The notes beneath the pieces are model-generated. The model did not search any database. It saw only the letters and a program-made list of their open reading frames with translations, and was not told where the DNA came from. Position numbers and translations under genes: made by a program. A stretch of 64,000 bases of DNA, from positions 5,475,501 to 5,539,500 of the forward strand of contig CP107926.1 in assembly GCA_036015235.1 (NCBI GenBank), read 5' to 3'. Shown one piece after another: positions 37,182 to 45,873 of this stretch (position 1 is the first letter of the stretch; every line of letters starts with the position of its first letter). The DNA comes from Streptomyces sp. NBC_00433. Lineage in GTDB: Bacteria > Actinomycetota > Actinomycetes > Streptomycetales > Streptomycetaceae.

Positions 37182-37385
37182 ATGGCTACTGGCACCGTGA
37201 AGTGGTTCAACGCGGAAAAGGGTTTCGGCTTCATCGAGCAGGACGGTGGCGGCGCTGACGTGTTCGCCCACTACTCGAACATCGCCGCCTCCGGGTTCCG
37301 CGAGCTGCAGGAAGGCCAGAAGGTTTCGTTCGACGTCACGCAGGGCCAGAAGGGCCCGCAGGCCGAGAACATCGTTCCTGCCTGA
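37182..37385 (+). CDS. Cold-shock protein (CspA family)
   Basis: 67-aa OB-fold RNA/ssDNA-binding protein. RNP1 reads KGFGFI and RNP2 VFAHY. It probably melts RNA structure as a chaperone. AAGGAG-type RBS at 37169-37175. It has a long structured leader upstream and a strong terminator downstream (37402-37441). It is paralogous to the protein at 40048 and both sit on the island with an RNA helicase. Confidence 0.95.
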   Translation: MATGTVKWFNAEKGFGFIEQDGGGADVFAHYSNIAASGFRELQEGQKVSFDVTQGQKGPQAENIVPA

Positions 37386-37401
37386 CGCTTGACGCGTAGC
37401 G

Positions 37402-37441
37402 TAGGCCGGGGCCCGTACCTTGGGGTGCGGGCCCCGGCCTA
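37402..37441 (+). terminator. Terminator of the cold-shock gene
   Basis: TAGGCCGGGGCCCGTAC (37402-37418) pairs with GTGCGGGCCCCGGCCTA (37425-37441), 17 pairs with one G-U, 6-nt loop, followed by TTGCTTT. Confidence 0.9.
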
Positions 37442-37721
37442 TTGCTTTCCCCTGTGGCCCCCGATGCACTGTGGTAGCCCGCGCGCCTTTCCGGCCGCCG
37501 CCCGCCCGGAGGAGCACCGCCTGCCACACCGGGAAGAACAGCCCCTGGTCCACCATAGGGGCGTGTGAGTACCGCTTGTGTCCGCGGGAACAACCGACAG
37601 CTCTTCCTGAGATCCGGTCGGCCGCTTCGTACATTCACTTTCATCGGTTCGTTCTTGTGTTCCTTATGCGGCTCGTGCCGCCGAGGATTCCTCGACGCAC
37701 CGCATCGAGGAAAGGTTCTCC

Positions 37722-39248
37722 GTGAACCGCACTGTTCGCTCGACCGACCGCTATTCCCGCACCCGCTCCCCCGGCGCCGACCGCGGTGGTTACCGCGGCC
37801 AGGCCCCGAGCCGTTCCGGTGGGCCGTCCCGCTCCGGCGGCTACGGCGGCCGGCGGCCCTCGGCCCCGCGGGGCGAGTTCGCGCTGCCCGTCACCGTCAC
37901 TCCGGCCCTGCCGCCGGTAGAGACCTTCGCGGAGCTGGACCTGCAGGCCTCGCTGCTGGCGTCGCTGGCCACGCAGGGAATGGCCGTACCGTTCCCGATC
38001 CAGGCGGCCACGCTGCCCAATTCCCTGGCAGGACGCGACGTGCTGGGCCGCGGCCGTACCGGCTCCGGCAAGACCCTTGCCTTCGGCCTGGCCCTACTGG
38101 CCCGCACAGCGGGTCAGCGCGCCGAGTCCCGGCAGCCGCTGGCACTGGTCCTGGTCCCGACGCGGGAGCTTGCCCAGCAGGTCACCGACGCCCTTGCTCC
38201 GTACGCCCGGGCCCTGGGGCTGCGGATGACCACGGTCGTCGGCGGCATGTCCATCGGCCGGCAGATCGGTGCGCTGCGGGCGGGAGCCGAGGTCGTCGTG
38301 GCGACCCCCGGACGGCTCAAGGACCTCATCGACCGCGGCGCGTGCCAGTTGCACCAGGTCGGCGTCACCGTGCTGGACGAAGCGGACCAGATGGCCGACA
38401 TGGGCTTCATGCCGCAGGTCACCGCCCTGCTCGACCAGGTGCGCCCGGGAGGTCAGCGGATGCTGTTCTCCGCCACGCTCGACCGCAACATCGACCTGCT
38501 GGTGCGCCGCTACCTGAACGATCCGGTCGTCCACTCCGTCGACCCGTCCGCGGGCGCGGTCACCACGATGGAGCACCACGTCCTGCACGTGCAGAACACG
38601 GACAAGCACGCCGCGACGACCGAGATCGCGGCCCGCGACGGCCGGGTGATGATGTTCCTCGACACCAAGCACGCCGTCGACAAGCTCACCGCGCACCTGC
38701 TCCACAGCGGTGTCCGGGCGGCGGCACTGCACGGCGGGAAGTCCCAGCCGCAGCGGACCCGTACGCTCGCGCAGTTCAAGACCGGTCACGTGACCGTGCT
38801 GGTGGCCACCAACGTGGCGGCCCGCGGGATTCACGTCGACGACCTCGACCTGGTCGTCAACGTCGACCCGCCCGCCGACCACAAGGATTACCTGCACCGC
38901 GGCGGACGCACCGCCCGCGCCGGCGAGTCCGGCCGCGTCGTCACCCTGGTCCTGCCCAACCAGCGACGCGAGATGACCCGCCTGATGACGACCGCCGGAA
39001 TCACCCCGCAGACCACCCAGATCCGGTCAGGGGAAACCGAACTGCACCGCATCACCGGGGCCCGCACCCCTTCCGGCGTGCCCGTCACCATCACCGAGCC
39101 GGTCGTCGACCGCCCCAGGCGCAGCACGTCCGCCGCCTCCGCGCGCGGCCGTCGTAGCCGTCCCGCCCAGGCCCGGCGCTCCACCCGTCCGACCCTGGCC
39201 ACGACGGAAACCTCAGGCCGCCGGCCCGCCCTCCGTCCGGCGGCCTGA
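37722..39248 (+). CDS. DEAD-box RNA helicase
   Basis: 508 aa ATP-dependent RNA helicase. All core motifs are present: Q motif with PFPIQ, I GRTGSGKT, Ia PTRELAQQV, Ib TPGR, II LDEAD, III SAT, V ATNVAARGIHV, VI HRGGRTARAG. The N-terminus (1-50) is Arg/Gly/Ser-rich and the C-terminal tail (about 450-508) is basic and probably RNA-binding. GTG 37722 follows GAGGAAAGG. Helicase and cold-shock genes together suggest an RNA-remodelling role at low temperature. Confidence 0.95.
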   Translation: MNRTVRSTDRYSRTRSPGADRGGYRGQAPSRSGGPSRSGGYGGRRPSAPRGEFALPVTVTPALPPVETFAELDLQASLLASLATQGMAVPFPIQAATLPNSLAGRDVLGRGRTGSGKTLAFGLALLARTAGQRAESRQPLALVLVPTRELAQQVTDALAPYARALGLRMTTVVGGMSIGRQIGALRAGAEVVVATPGRLKDLIDRGACQLHQVGVTVLDEADQMADMGFMPQVTALLDQVRPGGQRMLFSATLDRNIDLLVRRYLNDPVVHSVDPSAGAVTTMEHHVLHVQNTDKHAATTEIAARDGRVMMFLDTKHAVDKLTAHLLHSGVRAAALHGGKSQPQRTRTLAQFKTGHVTVLVATNVAARGIHVDDLDLVVNVDPPADHKDYLHRGGRTARAGESGRVVTLVLPNQRREMTRLMTTAGITPQTTQIRSGETELHRITGARTPSGVPVTITEPVVDRPRRSTSAASARGRRSRPAQARRSTRPTLATTETSGRRPALRPAA

Positions 39249-39317
39249 ACGCTCCTGGAGCGCGCTTGTTCAGGCGAACCGGCTTCTGCCTCATCCCCCT
39301 CTCCTCTGCGAGGTCCC

Positions 39318-39626
39318 ATGCGCTGCATCATTGCCCGCTTCGCCTTCGATCTGAGCAAAAGCGGCGTGCAAGCGTCGATGAAGGGCATCAAGCCCGAGGC
39401 GATCATGGGTGAGTACGTGATCGTCGGGCGTCGCCACTACCCCGTCAAGCAGGTGGGGCAGGTGGTCACCCGACAGGACCGCCGCGACTTCAGCGCCGCC
39501 GAGGTGACCCGCGCCCTTCTCAGGCTCGGCTTCACCTGCCGCAGCGCCGCCCCGGACGCCCCTGCCGCTGCCCCCAGCCCGCTCCGGACAGCGCAGCCGC
39601 TGTTCGGTATCCCCATGTCAGCCTGA
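39318..39626 (+). CDS. Small conserved helicase-companion protein
   Basis: 102 aa, basic. Residues 1-75 are well structured in appearance (ARFAFDLSKSGVQASMKGIKP, GRRHYPVKQVGQVVTRQDRRDF), then a Pro/Ala tail. Proteins of this type accompany DEAD-box helicase genes in Streptomyces genomes, to my knowledge without an assigned function. It follows the helicase by 69 bp and is likely in the same transcript. RBS not obvious. Confidence 0.75.
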   Translation: MRCIIARFAFDLSKSGVQASMKGIKPEAIMGEYVIVGRRHYPVKQVGQVVTRQDRRDFSAAEVTRALLRLGFTCRSAAPDAPAAAPSPLRTAQPLFGIPMSA

Positions 39627-40047
39627 TGCGCGGGGAGAACCCGTTCTTGCGGCACGCGACGTTCGCCTGGCTTCGAGCAGCAGGCGCCCGGATCCCCTTT
39701 GCCTCAAGCGCGGAGATCAGTCCTCGGTCTGGCGGAATGCGGGGGAAAGGCTGTGCCGGGCTCCCTGTTCAACAGGTCGCCGACCGTATTCCGCATGCGA
39801 ACGCTCAGCCCCGTCGGCTGCGGCAGGCATCAGGCCCTACCGGCGGTGCTCAAGGACGGCGATGCGGCAGTCTGCCTCGACGCATGTGCCCGCGTCCGCC
39901 GGCCGTAGGCCCGCACCGGCGCGGGGTTGGCAGCGCGATTGACGACTCATTCCCTCCTTGCCACCGGAGTACAGACGAGAAATTGCCCCAGAGATTCCGA
40001 GTACGCGAAATCTCTTGCCGCACGCCGAGCGCGCAGGAAGGTACGAG
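39627..40047. other. Leader region of the second cold-shock gene
   Basis: About 420 bp with no gene recognised; presumably contains the promoter and long leader of the cold-shock gene at 40048. RBS AGGAAGG at 40034-40040. Confidence 0.4.
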
Positions 40048-40251
40048 ATGGCTACAGGTACTGTGAAGTGGTTCAATTCTGCGAGAGGATTCGGCTTCAT
40101 CGAGCAGTCAGGCGGAGGTGATGACGTCTTCGCCCACTACTCGAACCTCGTCAACGACGCGCTCCCTGGGCTGACCGAAGGCCAGAAGGTACATTTCGAC
40201 ATCGCGCAGAACCCAAAGGGTCTGTACGCAGAAAACATCACCTTCGACTGA
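40048..40251 (+). CDS. Cold-shock protein (CspA family), second paralog
   Basis: 67-aa OB-fold nucleic-acid chaperone with RNP1 RGFGFI (Lys replaced by Arg) and RNP2 VFAHY. It differs from the first paralog in the loop after the second strand (NLVNDALPGLTEG) and C-terminus. Same length and same island. RBS AGGAAGG 7 nt upstream. Confidence 0.95.
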   Translation: MATGTVKWFNSARGFGFIEQSGGGDDVFAHYSNLVNDALPGLTEGQKVHFDIAQNPKGLYAENITFD

Positions 40252-40406
40252 TGCCGCGCCACCTGGATTACCTCTGGGGATCTTCAATGGCTGAGGTTAC
40301 GGCGGCTCGAAGTCAAGGCCGGTCTTGGCGATGAGGCCGGGTCGGTACTGAATCCGATTGACCGCCGCTGCAAGCCCCACCGCACCAACGCGCGCTCGTC
40401 GGTCCG

Positions 40407-40755
40407 GTGTACCTGCGCAAGCACGACACCCTGGCCCAGACAGCTGCCGGCTTCGGCATCTCGGTCGACACCGCCCACGCATCGGGATCTGCGGACGCCA
40501 GGGTGTCCCCGTCCTGGCCGACCGTGCCTACCAGGGCGGCGGCCCCTGGGTCACCACCATGCGCAGACGGCCGCCTGGCGGCCAGTTGTCCCCCACACAG
40601 CAGACAGTCAACCGGGCACTGGCCGCGTCCCGGGCACCTGTCGAACGGGGTATGGCGCTCTGAAGTCCTGGCGGATACTCCGAAGATCCCGGATCAGCCC
40701 GAACCGCATGACGTCAGTCGCCAAGGCCGTCTTCACCCTGGAGAGGCAGCGCTGA
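40407..40755 (+). pseudogene. Transposase remnant (internally deleted, frameshifted)
   Basis: A short N-terminal piece (VYLRKHDTLAQTAAGFGISVDTAHAS) is joined directly to the C-terminal part beginning RQGVPVLADRAYQG, with the central catalytic part missing. The second piece runs PTQQTVNRALAASRAPVERG, then a frameshift near 40657, after which the original frame resumes (SWRILRRSRISPNRMTSV...) to a TGA at about 40753. It matches the DDE-type transposases common in Streptomyces. Non-functional. Confidence 0.8.
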
Positions 40756-41099
40756 AAATGCTCAGTCGGTGCCGACGGCCTAAGCTCCGTGTTGTGGACC
40801 AGGATTGCTACAGGTCGGGTGCTCGGAGTGATGCCAGGCGATATGGCTACGCCCGGCGGGTTGGCAGTTACCGACAAGGGTCTCCGCGCTGAACGGCGGG
40901 CGGCTGGGAAGCCATCCGAGGGCTGGCTGCCGCGCCTGTGCGATGGGGGCGTGGCCCCGACCGGTGGACAGCCGGTGGACAGACGCCTTTGGACAGTGCA
41001 GCACGGGGGAGTACGACCCAACCCGGTGCACCGGTTCTGATCAGCGAAAACATCACGAGGCGGCACCACGCGGCACCACGCAACATGATCGCTCACGGT
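40756..41099. other. Gene-poor segment before attR
   Basis: No gene recognised. A frame at 40789-41040 carries a plausible LAVTDKGLRAERRAAGKP segment but no start signal, so it is left unassigned. Confidence 0.35.
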
Positions 41100-41148
41100 C
41101 TCGTAATGCGTAGGTCAGGTCTCGGGTTCGAATCCCGAAGGCGGCTCC
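41100..41148 (+). repeat. Right attachment half (attR), damaged tRNA-Thr 3' half
   Basis: Duplicate of 32795-32838 with a 5-nt insertion in the variable-loop side (AGGTCAGGTCTCGGG versus AGGTCTCGGG). It cannot form a tRNA. It is followed by its own terminator. Confidence 0.85.
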
Positions 41149-41153
41149 CGAGA

Positions 41154-41188
41154 AGGCCAGGTCAAATAGCCCGTGACCTGGCCTTTTG
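41154..41188 (+). terminator. Terminator after attR
   Basis: AAGGCCAGGTCA / TGACCTGGCCTT stem (41153-41164, 41174-41185), followed by TTGG. Presumably the original terminator of the ancestral tRNA gene. Confidence 0.8.
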
Positions 41189-41273
41189 GCATTTCTGGGG
41201 CATGCCGCGTCACGCGGCCGTGGTGCCGCGGGATGGCTTGCGTGAGCGATGTGTGAGCGGAGCGGTTTTCGAT

Positions 41274-41425
41274 CTACGTTTTGGGCCTCTTCCGTTTGCC
41301 CTTCTTCTTGGCTCTGGCCTGGGCTTCCTTCGTCTTCTTGGCGGCCTTTCGCGCCTGCTCCGCCTCGGCCCTGCGATGGTGCCGTCGACCCTCCTTGCGG
41401 ACGTTGCACTCGCCCACCGCTGGAG
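41274..41425 (-). pseudogene. Lys-rich C-terminal gene fragment
   Basis: A frame ending at TAG (41274-41276) reads ...GECNVRKEGRRHHRRAEAE then an Ala/Lys-rich tail ending KKKGKRKRPKT. The basic tail is protein-like, not random. It is cut off at its 5' side by the IS5 fossil, so the parent gene is unknown. Confidence 0.4.
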
Positions 41426-41964
41426 CCGACAGCGTGGCCCGCGCCGGCTGCGGATGGCCGGTATCGACGCGACCAGGGGCTGGAGGGCGAGGCTGTCGTG
41501 GGTGTTGGCCGCGGAGATGGCGACCGCGACCGGCAGGCCGGACCGGTCGGTGATCAGGTGGATCTTCGATCCGTTCTTGCCGCGGTCGGTCGGATTCGGT
41601 CCGGTCAGGGTCCCCCTTTGAGCGCCCGCACGCTCACCGAGTCGACGGCGAAGCGGGACCAGTCCAGCTCGCCGCGTGCGCCGGGTTCGTCCAGGACGAC
41701 CCGGTGCACACGGGCCCACACCCGCTCGGCGCTCCAGCGCGCGAAGCGCCGGTAGGCAGTCGGCCAGGCCGGCCCGAACACCGGCGGGATCTGCCGCCAC
41801 GTGCAGCCCGAGGTGGCCACGAACACGATCGCGGCCAGACACTCACGGTCCCCGGCACGCCGGCGACCGCCTCCCTGCGGGCGGGTCGCCACCGTCTCGG
41901 GCACCACCCGCCGGAACGACTCCCACATCTCATCCGGAACCAGCCGCTCAGCAAGACTCGTCAC
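41426..41964 (-). pseudogene. IS5-family transposase remnant
   Basis: N-terminal part (LAERLVPDEMWESFRRVVP, CTWRQIPPVF) runs from GTG 41964 to 41605 and ends with VRALKGGP. The second part (GPNPTDRGKNGSKIHLITD, ISAANTHDSLALQPLV) continues in another frame across CTCAAAGGGGGA, a slippery sequence typical of the programmed frameshift in this IS group. The 3' end beyond about 41430 is deleted, including the last catalytic residue. No terminal inverted repeats seen. Confidence 0.85.
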
Positions 41965-42004
41965 GCCCGATGCAACGACCCGAGCCCGCCAAAGGAAAGT
42001 ACGT

Positions 42005-43690
42005 CTAAGCGAGCAGTTCCACCACGTCGAAGGAGTAGCCGGGGCTGAGGTAGCCGGTGCCGGTCGAGCCGCTGACCGCGTCGATCCGCAGGACGTTCCA
42101 GGCACTGGTGTCGGCCTGCCAGGCGCTCGCAGGCACGTCGTAGCTGTAGGTGTAGTTGTTGCCGCGGTACGAACCCACCGTCAGGGAGCGGGTGGACGGC
42201 TCGGTGGCCGCGGCGGGGATGGCCGACGTCCAGTTGTTGACCGTGATCCGCGGCCGGGCGTGGGCGTACGCCGTGGTGATGCCGATGTTGATCGTGTGTG
42301 CGGCGGCGGCCTGAGCAGCGGTGAGCTTGAAGTAGATCAGCAGGCCGTTGTTGACGTCCGCCCACTGGTAGCAGGGGAAGCCGCCGGCGGTCGACGTGCC
42401 GACGATGAAGTTCCCGGTCCAGGACGCGGCCCGGGGGTCGGAGGGGTGCATGTATGTCATCAGCGAGGCATTCTTGAAACCGGTCGGAGCGCCGTCCCAG
42501 TCGCCGATCCGCCAGATCGCCTCGGCGCCGCTCGGATCGCTGACGGTGAGGGTGTGCAGTGCTGTGGTGGCTCCGGCGGTCACGGTGACGCTGGTGGTGT
42601 ACACGGCCAGTTCGCCCTTGTAGACGGTGAGGGTGTACGTGCCTGGCAGCATCCCGGAGCAGGAGAAGTAGCCGGTGTTCGCGGCCGCCTTCGCCCAGTA
42701 CTGCGCGGCGCTGTTGGCGAAGCCCACGGTGTAGGCGTAGCCGGACGCCATGCCCGAGATGCCGACCCCGGCGACCCTGCCGCGCCCGCCGCTGCCGACC
42801 CAGCCGGCCAGGCCCAGTCCGTCCACCCAGGAGGTGTCGATGGCCGAGTGGTAGAGGGAGGACGCGGGCGCGCCGCCGTCGGTGAAGGCCAGCACGTAGG
42901 GGCCCTGCAGGCCGAACCGCTCCGGCTCGGTCTGGTTCTCACCGTAGTAGAGGATCTCGTACAGGCCGGCACCGCCCTCGTTGTAGTGCCGCATCAGCGA
43001 GCGGTAGAAGGGGCCGCCGGACGCCTTCTCGTGATTGCTGCGCACCATCCACATGCCGACCGAGCCGGTCGACCAGCCGATGTAGTCGTAATCGATGACG
43101 CGCTGCCCGGAGTAGTGCTTGGAGCGGGTGGTGCCGTCCGACTTCCGGTAGATGTCCTGGGCCTCGATCACGGTGTCCGTGGTGGCGTTCCATGAGTCGG
43201 GGTTGCTGTTGGGGAAGCGGCCGGGCGGGACGCGGACGATGTAGCGGGTGACGGTCACCGAGTCGTCGGCCTTGTTCGTCCACATGTACACGTTGTTCTC
43301 GCCGCTGCGGGCCGCGTAGCAGTGGCGCAGAGTGCCGTGCACCACGGTGATCAAAATCGTTCCCGAGGTCTGGCGGATGCTCACCGACGAGCTGCCCAGT
43401 CCTGACTCCACCTGCGAGTTCTGGCCGTTGTAGCCCTGGTACTGGGTGCCCCGGTACACCAGTGAGGTCAGGTCGCCGTTGTTCTTGGCGACCTTGAACA
43501 CCAGGTTCGCGCCGGTGTCCACGACGTAGTGGGTGCCATCGTCCGACCAGCCGAAAGCCGCCGCGTACGCAGGGGTCGCGGCGCCCGCGGCCAGCGTCCC
43601 GCCCAGCCCGAGTCCGGCGGCGCCGGCTCCGAGCAGGAACCGCCGCCGGTCCAGTGGGAGATGTGCGCGTGCCACTTCGTGCTCGCTCAT
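42005..43690 (-). CDS. Rhamnogalacturonan lyase, PL4 (RhgB-type)
   Basis: Secreted pectin-degrading lyase that cleaves the rhamnogalacturonan I backbone. 561 aa. Tat signal with RRRFLLGAGAAG. The N-terminal beta-sandwich domain (about 45-320) fits the RhgB N-terminal family, with FGWSDDGTHYVVDTGANLVFKV at its start; a fibronectin-like middle domain (about 325-385, LPGTYTLTVYKGEL) and a C-terminal carbohydrate-binding-like domain (about 395-561, IWRIGDWDGAPTGF) complete the usual three-domain PL4 layout. A LacI-type operator sits 39 bp upstream. Confidence 0.88.
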   Translation of the reverse strand: MSEHEVARAHLPLDRRRFLLGAGAAGLGLGGTLAAGAATPAYAAAFGWSDDGTHYVVDTGANLVFKVAKNNGDLTSLVYRGTQYQGYNGQNSQVESGLGSSSVSIRQTSGTILITVVHGTLRHCYAARSGENNVYMWTNKADDSVTVTRYIVRVPPGRFPNSNPDSWNATTDTVIEAQDIYRKSDGTTRSKHYSGQRVIDYDYIGWSTGSVGMWMVRSNHEKASGGPFYRSLMRHYNEGGAGLYEILYYGENQTEPERFGLQGPYVLAFTDGGAPASSLYHSAIDTSWVDGLGLAGWVGSGGRGRVAGVGISGMASGYAYTVGFANSAAQYWAKAAANTGYFSCSGMLPGTYTLTVYKGELAVYTTSVTVTAGATTALHTLTVSDPSGAEAIWRIGDWDGAPTGFKNASLMTYMHPSDPRAASWTGNFIVGTSTAGGFPCYQWADVNNGLLIYFKLTAAQAAAAHTINIGITTAYAHARPRITVNNWTSAIPAAATEPSTRSLTVGSYRGNNYTYSYDVPASAWQADTSAWNVLRIDAVSGSTGTGYLSPGYSFDVVELLA

Positions 43691-43728
43691 GGTCGATCCG
43701 CCTTCTGTGGGGGGAGGTGGCAGAAAAT

Positions 43729-43742
43729 TGTTAACGCTAACA
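43729..43742. promoter_or_regulatory. LacI-family operator upstream of PL4
   Basis: Near palindrome TGTTAACGCTAACA, close to the site upstream of the GH30 gene. It lies in the PL4 promoter region. The regulator gene is not in the window. Confidence 0.6.
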
Positions 43743-43959
43743 TCAATGGCGCCCCGGGTCTCGTGTCATTAGTTACGCCCGCGTGCCGAGGGCTTGTCAA
43801 TGGAGGAGTTCGGCCAAGGGCGACGACCGCGCAGGGGTGGCGCCGACGCGTTGGGACAGGCTGGTGAAAAGCGGTCCCCCCTTGGGCCGGCTGACCCGCT
43901 GGCGACGAGGGACGGGGCCGACCCGCAGCAGCCGGTAGCCCTCTTCCCCCGTCGGCAAC

Positions 43960-44002
43960 CGCCCCCTTCCGTCCGGGCCTGTGGTCCGGAGGGAAGGGGG
44001 CG
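43960..44002. terminator. Long hairpin between PL4 and the toxin cassette
   Basis: CGCCCCCTTCC (43960-43970) pairs with GGAAGGGGGCG (43992-44002) and the inner TCCGGGCC / GGTCCGGA adds 8 pairs around a 3-nt loop. It separates the toxin cassette from the PL4 promoter region. The gap 43743-44108 otherwise holds nothing recognised. Confidence 0.6.
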
Positions 44003-44108
44003 CGGGGTCGACCGCCGATATTGCCTGAGGGACCGCGTACGTCTTCACCAGGGCGGGGACGTCCCGCTGCCGGGTCGGGGACTCGAAGGGGCGCGGTGTG
44101 TACGTACG

Positions 44109-44633
44109 TTGTACGAGGTCGCGGCGCAACTCCGCGCCGCGGCCGCGGTGCTGGATGCGGACCGTGAACTCCCTGTCAGGGGCGTCAGGGCGACGCCCGA
44201 GCAACTGCGGGAGATCGCCGGGCACGTCATCGGCTGGAACGTCGGACGGGCACAGCGCCTGGCCGACGTCACGCCCACCAGCGCCGAGCCGGCCTTCCGT
44301 TTCCCGCAGTTGCTGAGCATGCTGGTCATCTACTACGGCCAGGACGGCATCGCGCTGGAGGACGACGAGCTCAGCCCGCGCCAGGGCCTCCAGATCCCGA
44401 CCGACGACTGGCACCCGCGGTGTCTGTGGCACGTTCCGCAGGTGGCCGCGGAATGCCAGGAGGCGCTCACCCTCTTCCAGACCGAGGAGGCGTTGGAGCG
44501 GTTCTTCGAGGTGGAACACGTCGTCGGTACCCCCGGCCCGCCGTGGCTGGAGTGGCTGCCGCTGATCATCGACGTCTTCGGCGAGCACATGCGCGCCGAG
44601 CACCCGCCGCGCCGGGTGTACAAGAACCGCTGA
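44109..44633 (+). CDS. Hypothetical protein upstream of CDI toxin fragment
   Basis: About 174 aa, no family recognised. Acidic, helical, with two conserved-looking Trp-rich segments (HPRCLWHVPQVAAEC, PPWLEWLPLIIDVF). It lies 30 bp upstream of the RNase A-like toxin domain on the same strand. The start is uncertain: TTG 44109 is a guess, as the open frame continues upstream with non-coding-like sequence. It may be a second immunity-type or polymorphic-toxin-associated gene. Confidence 0.55.
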   Translation: MYEVAAQLRAAAAVLDADRELPVRGVRATPEQLREIAGHVIGWNVGRAQRLADVTPTSAEPAFRFPQLLSMLVIYYGQDGIALEDDELSPRQGLQIPTDDWHPRCLWHVPQVAAECQEALTLFQTEEALERFFEVEHVVGTPGPPWLEWLPLIIDVFGEHMRAEHPPRRVYKNR

Positions 44634-44663
44634 CCCGCCCCGACCTGCGAGAGGCAGCCGATC

Positions 44664-44963
44664 ATGCGTACCCGTACCTCCACCTGTCCCGACCGGGAGA
44701 CGGATCAATGGTGCACCCAGCAGGTGATCACCCGCAATGAGCAGGTGATCCACCGCCGGCTCGCGCAGGGGACGCGGCAGCGGGTGACGCTGGAGGCCGC
44801 GTGGCCGTCGCGGGAGGAAGCGGTGGGGCGGGTGCTGATCGACGCGATGATGTACGCCGGGCGGGAGCCGTTCGACGTGCGGGCCGCGCGGGTCGTGCTG
44901 CGGCGGGAGGCCGCGAGCGAGCACGGGTTCGTCGTGCAGGCCACCTTCCCGGTGTATCTGTGA
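44664..44963 (+). CDS. Solitary RNase A-like CDI toxin domain
   Basis: 99 aa. The layout matches the bacterial RNase A-like toxin domain found at the C-terminus of polymorphic and contact-dependent inhibition toxins: TSTCPDRETDQWCTQQVI, RNEQVIHRRLAQG, the central GRVLIDAM, then VVLRREA and the terminal FVVQATFPVYL. There is no secretion or delivery domain; it is an orphan cassette. ATG 44664 has GAGAGG 9 nt upstream. The following gene is the matching immunity type. Confidence 0.75.
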   Translation: MRTRTSTCPDRETDQWCTQQVITRNEQVIHRRLAQGTRQRVTLEAAWPSREEAVGRVLIDAMMYAGREPFDVRAARVVLRREAASEHGFVVQATFPVYL

Positions 44964-45008
44964 GCCCTCACGCCCCCGTCCGCCCGCACCCGAGGAAGGC
45001 CGCTGGTC

Positions 45009-45556
45009 ATGGAGCCGCTGCAACACGACCGCAGCTACGGCGAGTTGGACCAGGTGATGCGCGCGTACCTGGGGCAGCCCGCCGACGACACCGACGACAC
45101 GCCCGGGGCCGCGCTCCAGGCGTATCTGCGGCACACCTGGCACACCCGGCCCTGGGTGTGGCCACCGCCGAGCGCCAGCTCAGGGAGTACGCGCGCAGTC
45201 CGGCCGGGCGGCTGCGGCACGAACCGGGCGAGTTCTACCCGGTGCCCGACACCGGCGTCCCCGGCCCCGGCATCCAGGAATGGCTGCTCCGGCTCGCCGA
45301 CCACATCGCGCGCAGCGTCAACGAGGGCGCCGTGCCGTCGCCCGGAATGCCCCGGACCCCCTGGGAGGGGCACGCCCGCTTCCCCGAGCTGGGCCAACTT
45401 CTCGGCAGCTGGTTCTCGCAGGACATGCCCGACGAGTTCGACGACCATGACGCAGCCCTCGCCGACTACCTGTCCGGCACCCACCCCGCCCTGATCGCCG
45501 CCTTGACGGGCGGTGGACACGGGTGCAGACGGCGTGAAGAGCGTTGGACGAACTGA
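45009..45556 (+). pseudogene. CdiI-type immunity gene with frameshift
   Basis: Starts as MEPLQHDRSYGELDQVMRAYL... and PRWHTRPWVW-like sequence, then the reading switches frame near 45153-45160 to continue ATAERQLREYARSPAG, GEFYPVPDTGVPGPGIQEW, FPELGQLLGSWFSQDMPDEFDDHD. Both parts match the contact-dependent growth inhibition immunity family. Removing one GT from TGGGTGTGGCC restores a continuous frame, so a 2-bp expansion is the simplest cause. The C-terminus also ends early. RBS GAGGAAGG 9 nt before ATG. Confidence 0.8.
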
Positions 45557-45873
45557 GCGTGTCCGCTTCGGCCTGGCGCTCTCGGATATGGCGGCAACGG
45601 AGCTGCGGAGGCTGCTGGGTGCGCGGCCGAAGCGGCCCGCCGGGCGGTCCGGGCCCTGCCCGACTCCGCGGGCCGGTGCGCAGGTCGCCGGGCTGACCGG
45701 CATGACCGGCCACCCAGCGGTACCCGGATCATCGTCCGGCGCGAGCGCCCGCACCCCGGAGCACCCCGGGGGCGGCGCGGGCGCTCCCCGGCGCCTCCCG
45801 GGGGTCCGGGCCGGCGCCAGGGAGCGGTGGTTCGAGCGGTGGTGCGGTGTGGGTTACCCGCGGCGGGAGGCCG
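45557..45873. other. Short region after the immunity gene
   Basis: About 317 bp with no gene recognised. A + frame from 45513 is Pro/Arg-rich and likely a shadow; it may include decayed immunity-gene sequence. Confidence 0.35.

Larger units (their letters stand above)
32795..41148. mobile_element. Decayed genomic island inserted at tRNA-Thr, no integrase left
   Basis: About 8.3 kb bounded by direct duplications of the tRNA 3' half, the classical mark of tyrosine-recombinase integration. Contents: RsbW-like ATPase, candidate large RNA, MerR-like and hemolysin III genes, two cold-shock genes, a DEAD-box helicase with a companion, and broken transposases. No integrase, excisionase or replication gene is recognisable, and long stretches are gene-poor, so the element is immobile and degraded, or the genes were carried in by successive insertions. 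Confidence 0.7.
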
